This document shows positions 29,440 through 40,309 of a DNA stretch of 64,000 bases, piece by piece. A program made the translations under genes and the position numbers. The DNA comes from Megaustenia siamemsis. Lineage: Eukaryota; Mollusca; Gastropoda; Stylommatophora; Ariophantidae. The stretch lies in assembly GCA_032433765.1 (NCBI GenBank), contig JAVIAB010000160.1, positions 20,902,115 through 20,966,114 on the forward strand, given 5' to 3'. The notes under the pieces are model-generated. The model saw nothing but the letters and a program-made list of their open reading frames with translations. It made no database searches and was not told the origin of the DNA. Position 1 is the first letter of the stretch; each line of letters starts with the position of its first letter.

Positions 29440-29870
29440 TAACAATACTCAATATTCCTATATGGTGCAGAAACATGGACAAGAAAACACAAAAATTGAA
29501 GCCTTTGAAATGAGTATTTACAGAAAAATAGGAAAGATTCGATGGAAAGAAAAGAAAACAAACTTTGAAGTCTTAAAACAACTAAAAAAAAAAAGAGAAC
29601 TACAAAACACAATTCAAACTAGACAAATTTGATTTTTGTAGCATGTTAAAAGACACAGTAGTGTACTAAAAGGAATCTTGGAAGGGAAAATACAAGGTAT
29701 AAGAGGCGGAGGCAGACAAAAACTAACATGGACGCGTACAGTCAAAAGATGGACAAGTCAGCCTATTACAACCAGCACTATTATAGCAATAGACAGGAGG
29801 TAATGGCGCTCTATGGTAGCTAACCTTCGATGCGGAGACGGCTACTCAATCATGATGACCCACAACCACC
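29440..29870 (+). mobile_element. LINE-D 3' fragment
   Basis: ILNIPIWCRNMD then FLYGAETW-like opening, KIEAFEMSIYRK, KKRELQNTIQTRQI, HVKRHSSVLKGILEGKIQG, RGGGRQKLTW and WRSMVANLRCGDGYS equivalents, spread over two frames with several indels. The end is a short ATCATGATGACC. Confidence 0.85.
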
Positions 29871-30280
29871 CCTGCTCGGAAAGCTGAAAACGTCTATCCC
29901 ATTATTGCATTAAGGGACGATCAAGAGACACAACGTCATCCGCGTGGAGCACCTATTTATGATGTGACCAAGCTACGATCCCTTCATCGCTGGAGATTTA
30001 CTTCCATTTTTTTTCTAACTTTCGCGTGTTCCACGTCAAACACTTGCCTGCATTATTGTTATTATTTTTTTTTTTATGGAAAACGAGATAAGTATTTCAG
30101 AAGAATGTAACGTCTAATCGTTTGTTTCTTGAGCAGAGCTTCTCACTGTCGTCTCTGATTGTGAAGGAGAATGCCAGGGTATACGGAAGCATCGAATCTC
30201 CAATATCTGAAATGTTCGTTGCAATTTTGTCAACAAAGAAAATGTTTCACCGACGTATAGGAAGATGAATACTGCGATAA
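29871..30280. other. unassigned region
   Basis: Holds the second copy of the CCCCTGCTCG..AAG.TGAAAAC match (about 29872) and a T run at about 30067. No gene was recognised. Confidence 0.45.
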
Positions 30281-30545
30281 TCGATCTGTCTGTCTGTCTG
30301 TACCGTCTGAACAGTCTGTCCCTTCTGTCTGCCTGTCAGTCTGTCTACCTGTCGGTCTGTCTACCTGTCAGTCTGCCTGCCTGTCGGTCTGTCTGCCTGT
30401 CAGTCTGTCTACCTGTCAGTCTGTCTACCTGTCGGTCTGTCTACCCGTCAGTCTGCCTGCCTGTCGGTCTGTCTACCTGTCAGTCTGTCTCCCTGTCAGT
30501 CTGTCTGCCTGTCAGTCTGTCTACCTGTCTGTCCACCGATCTATC
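30281..30545. repeat. CTGT-based minisatellite, about 20-bp units
   Basis: Alternating TCTGTCTACCTGTCAGTCTG-type and TCTGCCTGCCTGTCGG-type units, about 13 copies. Confidence 0.93.
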
Positions 30546-30549
30546 TAAT

Positions 30550-30765
30550 CTTTTTACCTAAATATTGCCCTTTCGAGCCGACGACGGCACTATGGTACGG
30601 TTTCTCTAGACTTGTGTCCAACGATCTGTCTTATTAAGTGTCATACTTTGCACAGAATCCGCATTGTATCGCGCGACACGATTCTGTTCCTGGGCAAGTC
30701 ACTCGATCTCAGCGAGGGAGCCGATACCTATTGTTGTTGCCCCTCGCCTCAGTACAGATACAGAT
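30550..30765. repeat. E-rep dispersed repeat, copy 2
   Basis: Ordered similarity to 26540-26772, with conserved landmarks GCCCTTTCGA, GTCATACTTTGCACA, TTCTGTTCCTGGGC and TGTTGTTGCCCCTCGCCTCAG. Same strand. It directly follows the CTGT minisatellite, and copy 1 is also preceded by CTATCTATCTATTGTCC. The family may therefore carry a simple-repeat end. Confidence 0.7.
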
Positions 30766-31304
30766 CATTATTAAATATCGCCACGCGTACACAAATGAAC
30801 AAAAATGATCGGATTTCGATGAAAAACAAAAAACCCTATTTTAAAACAAACAAAGAGCTTGAGTCGCAACCGCATCTGACAAATAAATATCAGGGTCGAA
30901 TATCGCGCGCATTAGAATATCAGCGGGATTTTAAAATTATTTAGATTTTTTTTTTTTTTTTTTGGGGGGGGGGGGGAGGGGATGTGATATTTTTTCCCGG
31001 TAGAGAGGGGAATGGAACAAGAGTCTTCATCTTCTGGCGCAACAAGCAGTAAAATGAAAACAATGAAATAAATAATTGAACAAGAATGGGAGACATAAAT
31101 AATAGAAGAATAATTGATTTGTATTGAATGAATAACATTTCAAAAAAATGTTCTTTAGAGGAAATGTGTTGTTGCCCTACTATAGGCATTGAGATGTGTT
31201 GGCTTCCTGTTGTTTTGTCGACGTGTGGCCAATGAAAGGAAGATGTAGAAGAAGTTGGAATTGGCAGGGGCGTATTAAATGATATGAGATGAGGTCTGAG
31301 TGAT
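30766..31304. other. unassigned region with T and G homopolymers
   Basis: T run then G run at 30943-30977. The rest is AT-rich with no recognised element. Confidence 0.5.
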
Positions 31305-31600
31305 GAAACGGTTAACGAGCATCGCAATAATCGAACTATTTAAAACAATTCGAAAAAGACGATTGAAATTTTGAGGACGTGCGAACAGACATAATACCCT
31401 TCTAAACGTCATTTTGGAAGGGAAGGTACAAGGCAGACGAGACAGAGGCAAACCAAGACAAAAGTGAACAAATACCATCAAAAGGTAGACAGGTGAACCG
31501 ATGATGTCCACCATCAAGACAAGAGACAGAGTAAAATGACGCTCCACGGTAGCCAACCTTCCATGTAAAGACATCACACTATGAAGGACTTGATTATATA
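31305..31600 (+). mobile_element. LINE-D 3' fragment
   Basis: NTIRKRRLKF, GRANRHNTLLNVILEGKVQG, RRDRGKPRQK and the VKWRSTVANLPCKD end, in LINE-D order, with stops (for example after RQK) and frame slips. Confidence 0.8.
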
Positions 31601-32240
31601 AGCATTACAAGAAATGAGCTACAATAAACAGATAAATAATGAAGCGCGTAATAAAAGAACTAACAAAACAACAAATATACTCACACTTTGCCTCCATATT
31701 AAAAAACATGGATTATTTTTACCCCCCCCCCTTTCCCCTCGTATGTTATAAAATCGACTCTGCTAACCAATCAATAAACAAATGCAAGGGTTTACAAGAA
31801 GCACTCGACCAAAGGCCCAAGTACCGATGGTCCGCCTATGGTTAGTACTATTTTAGAAATATCTTTGAGGGGATGGTCAATTTCACGTGAGAGAACGTGA
31901 CAAGAATTCAGTCAGCGCTGTTCAAGCTGTGGAAGCTGGTAAGGGCTTTTAGCCACAATCGATAATACAATATCCGATACGGCTGTGCTGTGGAAATTCC
32001 GCACCCATCAATGTGGATTGTACAGAGGTAGATCCATTTACCAGTCCTGTGGACATTACAGGGAATAACCATGACTGCCTCTTCATAAAAGAAAGTAGTT
32101 GTTAACCTGTTAAATGGAGAGTGCAGAAGAAGATTTGATTGACCCTTTATGAGAGTAGAGAATTCTGGCAGCGTAATGTATAGAGTAACGGTTATGAAAC
32201 GCTGTTTAGGAAGCACTAAGATTTATTATTGGTTCATCTT
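31601..32240. other. unassigned region
   Basis: C run at about 31720. A 102-residue minus-strand ORF (31908-32216) has no recognised motif. No gene is claimed. Confidence 0.45.
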
Positions 32241-32244
32241 TTTT

Positions 32245-32510
32245 CTTTCAGCTCTCTGTGGAGCATAGGTCTTTAAACAAACGCTTTCAGCTCCCCGTGG
32301 AGCATAGGTCTTCAACAAACACTTTCAGCTCCCCGTGGAGCATAGGTCTTCAACAAACACTTTCAGCTCCCTGTGGAGCATAGGTCTTCAATACCCTTCC
32401 AGGGAGTTCTACTTCGTGCCATTCTCTGAAGATCGTTCCATGTCTCTCCATCCTACTCATCTCTGCTTCAACCTGTCTCCTCCTGTCAGGGGTTGGAGAA
32501 TTGGCTATGA
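32245..32510 (-). mobile_element. LINE-E 3' end with a 38-bp tandemly repeated terminus
   Basis: The LINE-E terminus (CTTTCAGCTCC..GTGGAGCA, TAGGTCTTCAA) occurs four times at 32245, 32284, 32322 and 32360, with 38-39 bp spacing. Only the last copy continues into LINE-E coding sequence, to about 32510 (EWHE, DLERHG, then RR(Q)VEAEM). In the unrepeated copy at 27190 the unit is bordered by CTTTC on both sides, so the array probably grew by slippage between CTTTC repeats. Confidence 0.88.
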
Positions 32511-32639
32511 TTCCTACCGCTCTTTATTCTTGTCTGTTGACAATTTCTGCGTTTGTTCAAACAATTTCCCTGATTACTACAGAAATTATCAATCCATTGT
32601 CTACGTTCTCGCCTGTATCTTCCAGGTAGCAACATATGG
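32511..32639. other. spacer, nothing recognised
   Basis: No element was identified. Confidence 0.4.
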
Positions 32640-33485
32640 TCGTGAATCATAGACAATCTCGCACACAGAAAGAGAAAAAAATAAATTAACTCGAAACTAA
32701 ATGCTACACAAAAATCCGTAAGATAAATTGAATATTGAGAAAGAGCAATGAAGACATATTAAAAGATTGCAACATTAAACAAACTGTCTTATAAACACCA
32801 TTCTACAGAGGAAATTAAAATACTATGGCCACGTCAAAAGGCACCACGGGTTGGAAAGAACAATAATGGAAGGCATGGTTCCTAGCATCTTCTCAATATT
32901 CATGTATGGTGCAGAAACACGGGCATTAGACCAGAAAACAGAACAGAAAATTGAAGCCTTTGAAATGTGGATTTATAGAAGAATAGGTAGAATTGGAAAG
33001 AAAGGAAACGATGAAGATTTAAAACAATTAAAAATGAAAAGAGAACTACTAAATACAATTAGAAAAAGATAAATGAAATTTCTGGAGCATGTTAAAAGAC
33101 ACAAAAGCCTAATAAAAGTAATATTGGAAGGGAAAATACAAGGTAAAAGAGTCAGAGATAGACCAAGACTAACATGGACGAGTAGCATCAAAAGATGGAC
33201 AAGTTAACCTATGACAATCTGCACCATCTATGCAAGAGACAAAGTGGAATGGTGTCCATGGTAGCCAACCTTCGATGCGGAGACGGCACTCAATGATGAT
33301 GATGATGATGATGATTCCTGGGCGACGTATCTGGGGCAGACCAAGAATAAGATGGTTTCAAGTTATCAATGTGACCCTAAACATGGCAACAGAAGTGGAA
33401 GATCATCTGGCTTAGAGACAGGTATTCTTTCAGATGGCTATTGTTGAACGCAACGTTCTGCAAAAGACATGCGACCTGATGATAA
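32640..33485 (+). mobile_element. LINE-F 3' fragment, interrupted by LINE-D
   Basis: Left part (32640-32883): degenerate frame ending in LKYYGHVKRHHGLERTIMEG, then MVP. Right part (33315-33485): PGRRIWGRPRIRWFQVIN, VTLNMATEVEDHLA, then in another frame RDRYSFRWLLLNATFCKRHA and a stop. Joining the two restores the normal order GHV.RH.GLE.TI..G...GRR.RGRPR.RW. It is 5'-truncated with no RT motifs. Confidence 0.85.
32879..33319 (+). mobile_element. LINE-D copy inserted in LINE-F, 5-bp duplication
   Basis: LINE-D at 32884-33314: IFSIFMYGAETRALDQKTEQ, KIEAFEMWIYRRIGRI, KMKRELLNTIRKR, a stop, then FLEHVKRHKSLIKVILEGKI and VANLRCGDGTQ. It ends in a (GATGAT)n tail at 33292-33314. The flanks TTCCT at 32879-32883 and 33315-33319 look like a short target-site duplication. 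The frame is better preserved than in other LINE-D copies. Confidence 0.88.
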
Positions 33486-33659
33486 CTTTCTCGTCTTTCA
33501 ACCTTATATTGTTCCCTGAAAGATCAATTCATCCGTGAGATTGAACCTTACACCACTCTCTTCATTGTTGCTCTATCTATACCCAAGTGGATAGATCTTC
33601 AAATGGCCCCTTATTACTATTACTATATTATTACTATTGATGATTGAAAGGATTATTTT

Positions 33660-34215
33660 CGATTGTCATTATATGCCATATCAGATTGGTATTGGCGACT
33701 ATCTCCTTCCATTAAGTTTCTGTATATCGTATCAGTTCTGTTGTTGAGTGTTTGCCGTGCCTCAACACCAAGTTATCCAGTACCCTCTCTCAATGTTGTC
33801 CGTTATCTCTCTTTCAATGTATTTTGTCAGCTGTAACCAAGTATTCCAACTTTCCTCTTCTCATGATGTATATCTTTTATAACAAGCTCTTCCTTTGTGT
33901 TGGTCCCTTTGAGAATTTCCTTGTTTGATTTTTTTTTAAGCTGTTCATAGAACATTCTAAATATTTCTGAGAAACTTCATCTCTGTGGCCTCTAATCGTC
34001 TTCTCATTTGCTTGTCTACTGTCCATGATTCGCTTTCACATGTCAGCCTAGAGTACCAACGAACTTTCTAACTTCTAATGACCTAAACTTGTTGCACGAT
34101 TTGTGTTTTTTTCTAAAATGCTACTTTGGCCTGTCCTATTCAGCTTTTTATTACAGTGGTGCATCCTCCGTGTGATATTATTGTAGCCAAGTATTTTTCA
34201 CTCATTTCTATAGCT
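33660..34215 (-). mobile_element. LINE-C1 3' fragment
   Basis: The reverse-strand order matches the copy at 3601-4290: KYLATII region near 34190, ESWTVDKQMRRRLEATE near 34000, a NKEIL.GTNTKEELVIKDIH-type segment, LEYLVTADKIH and VEARQTLNNRTDTI. Many substitutions and indels. Confidence 0.8.
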
Positions 34216-34228
34216 TTTACTTTATTTT

Positions 34229-34235
<7 letters not shown>

Positions 34236-34267
<32 letters not shown>

Positions 34268-34296
34268 TATATATATATATGTGTGTGTGTGTAAGT
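34236..34296. repeat. (AT)n / (GT)n microsatellite
   Basis: AT dinucleotides, then ATGCATAT, then GTGTGTGTGT. Confidence 0.95.
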
Positions 34297-34844
34297 GTGT
34301 GTTAGATACACTGATATATTTGTGACTGTGACAAGTTAGACACCGACGATACAAGCAAGTTCGACGGATTTTCATGAACAAAAAACAAACTAAATCGAAA
34401 GATTACGTTGCTCTCCCTAAAGAACAAAAAAAAAAAAAAACAACATTTCATAATGTTATTTTTGCTCTCGTTTCACTTTCGTATCCACGAGCAGCGTTAA
34501 GATAATGGACGCTGCCTGGTCCTCCACTTTCCCATGCGACGGTTAAGTCAGTTTTTCTTTCACTGCAAGCTCTCCGTCGATTCTTGTCCTCCAAGACTTT
34601 CTCTGCTGCTTTGATACAGAAGGTTGTCTGTGAGGTTACTTTGCACTTTGTCCTATAGCAGAATCAATGCATTCCTCCCTTACTCATTTATAACGAAACC
34701 TATTCAATCCATTTTCCATCTTTACTTCCTTTCACATTCTGATAGTGCACATAACATTTAAGGGGGCATATAAGAATGTACTGTCATAGCCACCAGTCTG
34801 CGAGAAATTCGCGGCATTTAAAATAAACTAACAGAGCGGTTTAA
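34297..34844. other. unassigned region
   Basis: ATGGACGCTGCCTGG at about 34505 matches a SINE-C body motif and may be a small remnant. An A run lies at about 34425. Nothing else was recognised. Confidence 0.4.
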
Positions 34845-35118
34845 TAAGAGAAAATTACTTGATTTTCTTTTTGAGCTTAAGAAGAGAAGTGTACTTTAGT
34901 GTTAGTAACAAGAGAAAAATACTTTATTTCTATTAAAATTATGAAGAGAAATGCACTGTAGTTTATGTTAGAGCTCAACAAGAGAAATATACATTAGTTT
35001 AGATTAGAGCTCAACAAGATAAATATACTTTAGTTTCTATTAGAGCTCAACAAGAGAAATATACATCAGTTTCTATTAGAGCTCAACAAGAGAAATATAC
35101 ATTAGTTTCTATTAGAGG
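34845..35118. repeat. 36-bp minisatellite, degenerate
   Basis: Units of TAGAGCTCAACAAGAGAAAT then ATACATTAGTTTCTAT, four good copies at 34970-35115, with diverged units to the left. Confidence 0.9.
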
Positions 35119-35194
35119 CCCTATACTGGGTAAGCCAAATGACAATATGAGACCTCCTGTTAGAAAATTAAAATCAGAATGTCTCTAATATTAT

Positions 35195-35735
35195 TGTCAT
35201 CATCATCAGGTATCATGCATGCTGGTGTAGGTGATCATATCTCTCTACAATTTTCAATCTCGACAGTTATTTATCATTTCTGTTGTTGACTTTCTGTCAA
35301 ACAATTCTCTTAAGCTGTCTGGTATCTTTTCTCTTTGCTTCCCTCTATCTCTATGTTCCTCAATTTTCCCAGTTGTCACAATATATTCCAATTGTTTCCT
35401 TCTTATTACATGGTCAAAGAATGATGATTGTTTCTTCCTAATGTTGGAAATTAGCTCTCTTTTTACTTTGGCCTCTTTCAAAACGTTTCCATAACTCTTT
35501 TTAGTTTTTCATGGTATTCTCAACATTCTTCTATAAAAGTGCATTTCTACAGCGTCCAGTGATTATCTTGTCTGTTGTCCTATTGTCCATGATTCACTTC
35601 CATATGTTAAGACTGGCTCTACATAATATTTAAGAACTCTTTTTCTTGCTTCTATTGTAAACAATGTATTGTACAGTATCTTCCTTATTTTTTGGAAAGC
35701 TGCTTTTGCCTATGGCGATTCATGATTATAGAAAG
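35195..35735 (-). mobile_element. LINE-C2 3' fragment
   Basis: Minus strand: (TGA)n tail at 35200-35210, RDMITYTSMHDT-type end, EMINNCRD, KQREKIPDSLRELFDRKSTT, KRELISNIRKKQSSFFDHVI, AVEMHFYRRMLRIPWKTKK, VLKYYVEPVLTYGSESWTIG up to about 35620, then AKAAFQKIRKIL. A stretch of 75 codons is intact. Confidence 0.88.
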
Positions 35736-35831
35736 AAATTACGAAGATGGTTTTATCTATCATAGATTATAATATAAACAATGTTGAGACTCTCTCGGAT
35801 TCCAAGGCCCTAAGCTGTAGTTTATATAAGT

Positions 35832-36093
35832 AAAAAAGTAAAGTAAAGTACCCTCGTCACGCCAAGTGGCGTATAGGGAAATATGGTGTTAGTGACCCTA
35901 TATTTTACACACCTTCAGCACATGATTTTTGGGGTAATGTGGTCAGTATTACGCCCGTGCTGCTTTACTTTCCCAGAAAAAAATCCTGTACCCATTTAAG
36001 GCTGGGTGAACCCGAAAGCCGTCGGTTGGGATCGAACCCTACCTCTTGTCCGTGGTAGTCCAGTTCACTAACCAGTGAGCTATAACCTCGGCC
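35832..36093 (-). mobile_element. SINE-A copy
   Basis: Reverse SINE-A with the (TTTAC)n tail at the left (AAAGTAAAGTAAAGTACC), the complete body, a B-box region (GGTTGGGATCGAACCC in reverse) and a degenerate A box at the right. Confidence 0.92.
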
Positions 36094-36391
36094 TAAATCC
36101 GGCCCCTGGGAGCCGAGATAGCTCAGTCGTTAGTGAACTAGACTACAAAAGACAAGAATTCGGGTTCGATTCTGACCGAAGGCTTCCGGGTTCACCCAGC
36201 CTTAAACGGGTACTCAATTTTTTTTTCTGGGATGGTAAAGCAGCACAGGCGTAATACCGACCACATTATCTCATTGATCATGTGCCGAAGGTCTTTACAA
36301 ATTATAGTCACTAACACCATATTTCCTATACGCTACGTAACGTGACGGGGCTCATTCCTTAATTTTTACTTTTTTTTTAAATCCGGCCCTG
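36094..36391 (+). mobile_element. SINE-A copy with about 14-bp target-site duplication
   Basis: Head AGCCGAGATAGCTCAGTCGT, B box GGTTCGATTC, body ending CGTGACGGGGCTCATT and a TTTACTTTTTTTT tail. Direct repeats TAAATCCGGCCC(C)TG at 36094-36108 and 36378-36391 bracket it. Head-to-head with the preceding SINE-A. Confidence 0.92.
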
Positions 36392-37025
36392 TCCAAACGT
36401 CAGACCATCTTCTGGTGCGCAATTACGAGTATGAAAACAAACACAAATAAGAAGCTGAGAAAGCCAAACTAAGTCAGTTTGATGCTCCTACCTTGTGACT
36501 CTGAAATATTTTATTGTAAGACCGAAAGACATTTAGAATCTGCTTCCTGTATCCAGTTTTCAAAATGGCACAATGGGGCACTCATTTATTTTTCTCTTTT
36601 GCCGTGGAGTCACGAGGGCGCAATTGATTTAAGCATTTCTAAAAAAAGACTCCCAAAATGAATTTTGTCTTATTTCATCTATTCTTTCCGTGAAGCTTTG
36701 TTGGAATAAAAAAGCCGACAAATTTGCTTACAAGACATCTGTATTTGCAACATGGCATTGTGTTGTTTCATGAGAGCTAGACTTGTCACCTTTGGGCTGT
36801 CTAGACTTCCATAAAGTCGATTATTTTAATCAGTAATCAGGCTCACTTGTAGGGAAATGAATTTTCCTTGTCAGAACCATGCGTTGGATCCTGATTTATT
36901 TTTGAGAGCCAATGCTTTGATCAAGTCTCTGAAACATTATCCACTTTGTCTTCAATTTTTATTTTTAGAGCTTTTAGAATTGAATTTAACTGTTGGTTAG
37001 CATACGTGCTGTATATATATATATA
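36392..37025. other. unassigned region
   Basis: AT-rich, apparently unique within the window. Short ORFs only. (AT)n at 37012-37027. Confidence 0.5.
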
Positions 37026-37390
37026 TATGGTATGGCGATGGTCATGGTTATGGAAGGCCCCGGTATCACTGAAAATGAATTAAAATCCATAATTGTTCAA
37101 CCGCCCGTGCCAATGGAATCATCCGAATTAATATTACATCTCCAAAGCAAATAAAGTTAGCTGCAGTCCCTCCCTCAGCACACGGTAAAAGACATACGGC
37201 GAAACCGCACTGAAAGTGAACACAGCCATCTGTTCCCCGTCATACGATGTCATCATTCAAAGTAAGCAATTGGAATTTCGAAATACGATGAAAACGGATG
37301 AAACGTACAGCTCACGGTGTGCACTTAACTCAGTAGCTCCAGCAACAATTCATCCGGACTTGGAATATGAAGAAACTTCAACAAGGAACA
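37026..37390 (-). repeat. D-rep dispersed repeat, copy 3
   Basis: Reverse copy of 22500-22840 and 12011-12270. Landmarks: GGCCCCGGTATCACTG, GCCAATGGAATCATCCGA, AAAAGACATACGGCGAAACC, TCATACGATGTCATCATT, CACGGTGTGCACTTAACTC and CCGGACTTGGAATATGAAG. It confirms the longer 5' part seen in copy 2. Confidence 0.85.
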
Positions 37391-38360
37391 CTTTTCAGAG
37401 CATTAACGGTTCCTGCCGCCTATCCGCCATATTGACCAGAAATTCATATATATTATGTGAAATTATATCTTCCTGGGGTCTCGTGTCCTTCGCAGAACGT
37501 GGTACTCATCACAGTCAGTCTGAAGGAATCTATTATCTCTGACCACGTCAACCACTTCTTCTTTTGTTATGTTCAAGGTCTCTTTGATGTCTTAAACCCA
37601 CCTTCTTCTTGGTCTGCCTTGTCTCGTCTTCCTTGATCATGCATTTCAATTTAGAAACATGTGTGTTAGTATATTTGCAAGAAATGTGAATCTGTGTGTT
37701 ACTATGTTTGTACGAAATGTGACTACGTGTTACTGCCAGCACTTCTTTCATTGATGTTTAGCCTAAACTTTCGCGTACAGTTCTCGCCACGGTTTCCTTT
37801 ATTATCAATATAATTGACTTCCTTTTTTATGTTGTTTTTTTTTTTTTTGTCCTGTGAATGTATTAGTACAAAACGGTAATGTAATGAAATAACAGCTGGT
37901 TATTTTAATTTGAGTTTGCATTTCAATCTTTTGAGGGCTTTAACGATCTCTTTTCATGTGGATTGCCTGAAATTGCAGTAAAATTCATTCGTTATTCATG
38001 AATATTCAAAGGCGTTTGTAATAATTACTTATTGTGTGTGTTGTTTTTTTTATAAACGCTCATGAAGCTCTCTCTCTACGTCGTTTTTCCCCCTAGGTTA
38101 TGATTTATTTTCTTTAACCTTTGTGTTAAAGTTTATATTGCACATTCTTTTATTTTTTTTTTTTCGTTGTTTTATGCAGTGTGAATTTTTTTGTATTAAT
38201 TCTTGTATGCTTCTTTTCCTAGTCTAGCGATGTGGCCAATAAGTATATTTGCATTCTTTCCAAATTGCGATTTGGTGATGGTTTTTTTTTTTTTTTAAAT
38301 TCACGTGACATTTTACTATGCTCTGCTAGTTCAATAGATGCTGTTTTATTTTCCTCACTA
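37391..38360. other. unassigned T-rich region
   Basis: Begins with the short match to 2468-2497 (at about 37425). The rest is AT-rich with several T runs (37834, 38158, 38283). A 67-residue minus-strand ORF has no motif. Confidence 0.45.
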
Positions 38361-38365
38361 TGTTG

Positions 38366-38435
38366 AACTTAGTAATGGGCTTTAAGTCCTATGGGCTTTA
38401 CGTCCTACGGGTTTTAAATCATACGGGCTTTAAGT
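38366..38435. repeat. about 17-bp short tandem repeat, 4 copies
   Basis: Units like GGGCTTTAAGTCCTAT, diverged. Confidence 0.8.
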
Positions 38436-38465
38436 CAGATCATATTTAGGACGAGGCGTTTAACA

Positions 38466-38637
38466 CGAAGGTTATGGTGTTAGTGACCATAAATTTACAG
38501 ACCTTCGGCACATGATTTTTGGGTAATGTGGTGGGTATTAGGCCCGTGCCGCTTTACTTTCCCAGAAAAAAATCCGGTAGCAATTAAATGCTTGGTGAGC
38601 CGTAAGCCGTCGGTTGGGATCGAACCTTACCTCTAAT
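38466..38637 (-). mobile_element. SINE-A, head-truncated
   Basis: GGTTATGGTGTTAGTGACC through CCCGTGCCGCTTTACTTTCC to GCCGTCGGTTGGGATCGAAC (B box in reverse). The A-box end is missing. Confidence 0.85.
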
Positions 38638-38644
38638 TATGAAT

Positions 38645-38825
38645 ATTAAGCAGTTCTTTTAAAGCTCATTTGTTTCAGTGTGTCATTATTTATTTTATTC
38701 CCTGTTCCGCCAATTCTTCTCATTTGTAAAGCCATATTTCTGTGCTTCATTGTTCTTGTATGTTTCCTTATTTAGTGACCATGTTCCGTGCCATACAGGA
38801 ATATTAAGTAGAACACTTTATTGTC
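38645..38825 (-). mobile_element. LINE-D-like fragment, diverged
   Basis: Minus-strand frames give IFLYGTEHGH, MALQMRRIGGTG and INNDTLKQM, which align in order with IFLYGAEAWT, FEMWIYRRKGRIG and ITNDEILKQM of LINE-D. Confidence 0.65.
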
Positions 38826-39540
38826 TTTAATAATCCTATAACTCGCAACAATTATAAAGCTCTGAATAATCCTGTAGCGTTCAATAATGTAATCCTGTAG
38901 CTAGCATTTATTCTACTGATAATCGATACGCTAAGTTCCTTCAATAACACAACATCTCTGAAACATCTTACTTCCAGCGGCGGATATTCAGAGGATGCAA
39001 CGGAGGCAACGACTCCTCTAATATTTTATCAGAATACATAACACAATCACATTCCAGCTCAATGGGTTCAATGTCAGTGTACCAGCCACCGTGTTCCCTA
39101 GTATAGCGTTATATAGTTCAGGTAACTCAAACAGTTACTAATAAATAGACTTCAATGTCTATGCTGGTCAAACCTACTACAACCATTCAACGATCATCGA
39201 CATTGCAATATGTATCAGAACTAGGCAGGACTTTTCAACAATTACCTCCCTGTTATCATGGCAACGAAAAGAACAACTCTGATGACGTTCTATCTTTGTT
39301 TTTGAAACATGGAACAGTAGAAGTAGTGCTGATGAGAAGAAGAATGTATAAAGTGCAGACTGCACGAATCACTGCGCTGTGCCCTTATATTTTAAACAAA
39401 ATAACTAAACACAACTGTAAAAGAATTAATTAACAGCAAAACTATTTTTTTAATAACTTAAAATGCAAATAAATAAGATATTATGATGTAATTATAATTA
39501 TGCGTATCTAAAGCAATCATTCAAAGAACTATATTTTTAA
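38826..39540. other. unassigned region
   Basis: A 92-residue plus-strand ORF (39155-39433) has no recognisable motif. No repeat was found. A small host exon here cannot be excluded but is not supported. Confidence 0.4.
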
Positions 39541-39798
39541 AAAAAGTAAAGTACCCCCGTCACGCCAAGTGGCGGCGTATAGGGAATATGGTGTTAGTGA
39601 CCATACATTTTACAGACCTTCGGCACATGATTTTTGGGTTAATGTGGTCGTTATAACGCCCGTGCTGCTTTACTTTCCCAGAAAAAAAATTCCGGTACCC
39701 ATTTAAGGCTGGGTAGACCGGAAGCCGTCGGTTGGGATCGAATCTTACCCTTGTCCTTTGTAGACCAGTTCACTAACCACTGAGCTATCGCGGCTCCC
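39541..39798 (-). mobile_element. SINE-A copy
   Basis: Full-length reverse SINE-A: tail AAAAAGTAAAGTACCCC, CGTCACGCCAAGTGGC, GGTGTTAGTGACCATACATT, and head ACTAACCACTGAGCTATCGC with GGCTCC end (A box in reverse). Confidence 0.93.
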
Positions 39799-40309
39799 TT
39801 CAAGAACTCTATTACATAGCGCAAATTGCAGTAATGATTATGTCGTCAATTATCAGGTTAAAGGTCAAGCTAAAAGTTCGGTTTCATGTCTGGCCCTTCA
39901 TATTTTAAACTCACTGACTGCCTCTGCTGATAATAGAATTATAATCTTAAGTTTCTTAGTACCGATTTTTTGTGAGTACTTCTATGGCTCTAATAATCCT
40001 ACTTATCCCAATAACTATACTACTCTCAAAGTCCTACTTGATGTAGCAATCCCACTTATCTTTAATGATCCTACTATTGTTGATTGTTACTAATACAACT
40101 GTAATAACTAGTCCCTTAGTAATGACGTTCCTCTCATCAAATCTAGAGCTCTCAAAGGGAAACTATCGCACACTTTGCCGACCACTATTTTAATGGGACA
40201 ATGTTCTTTGGGTGAAACCGCGCAAGCCTTCGGGACACGGTAGGGATGGCGAGTTTTCTTTTCTCTTTTTTTTTAAAAATATTAATTGTTGTAAAAAAAT
40301 AGTTAAAGA
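39799..40309. other. unassigned AT-rich region
   Basis: No gene or repeat was recognised. Confidence 0.5.

Noticed and set aside
31908..32216. 102-codon minus-strand ORF
   Set aside because: No recognisable motif or conserved neighbour; reported only as unassigned sequence.
39155..39433. 92-codon plus-strand ORF as a host gene
   Set aside because: No recognisable domain, no splice or promoter context, and length within chance expectation.
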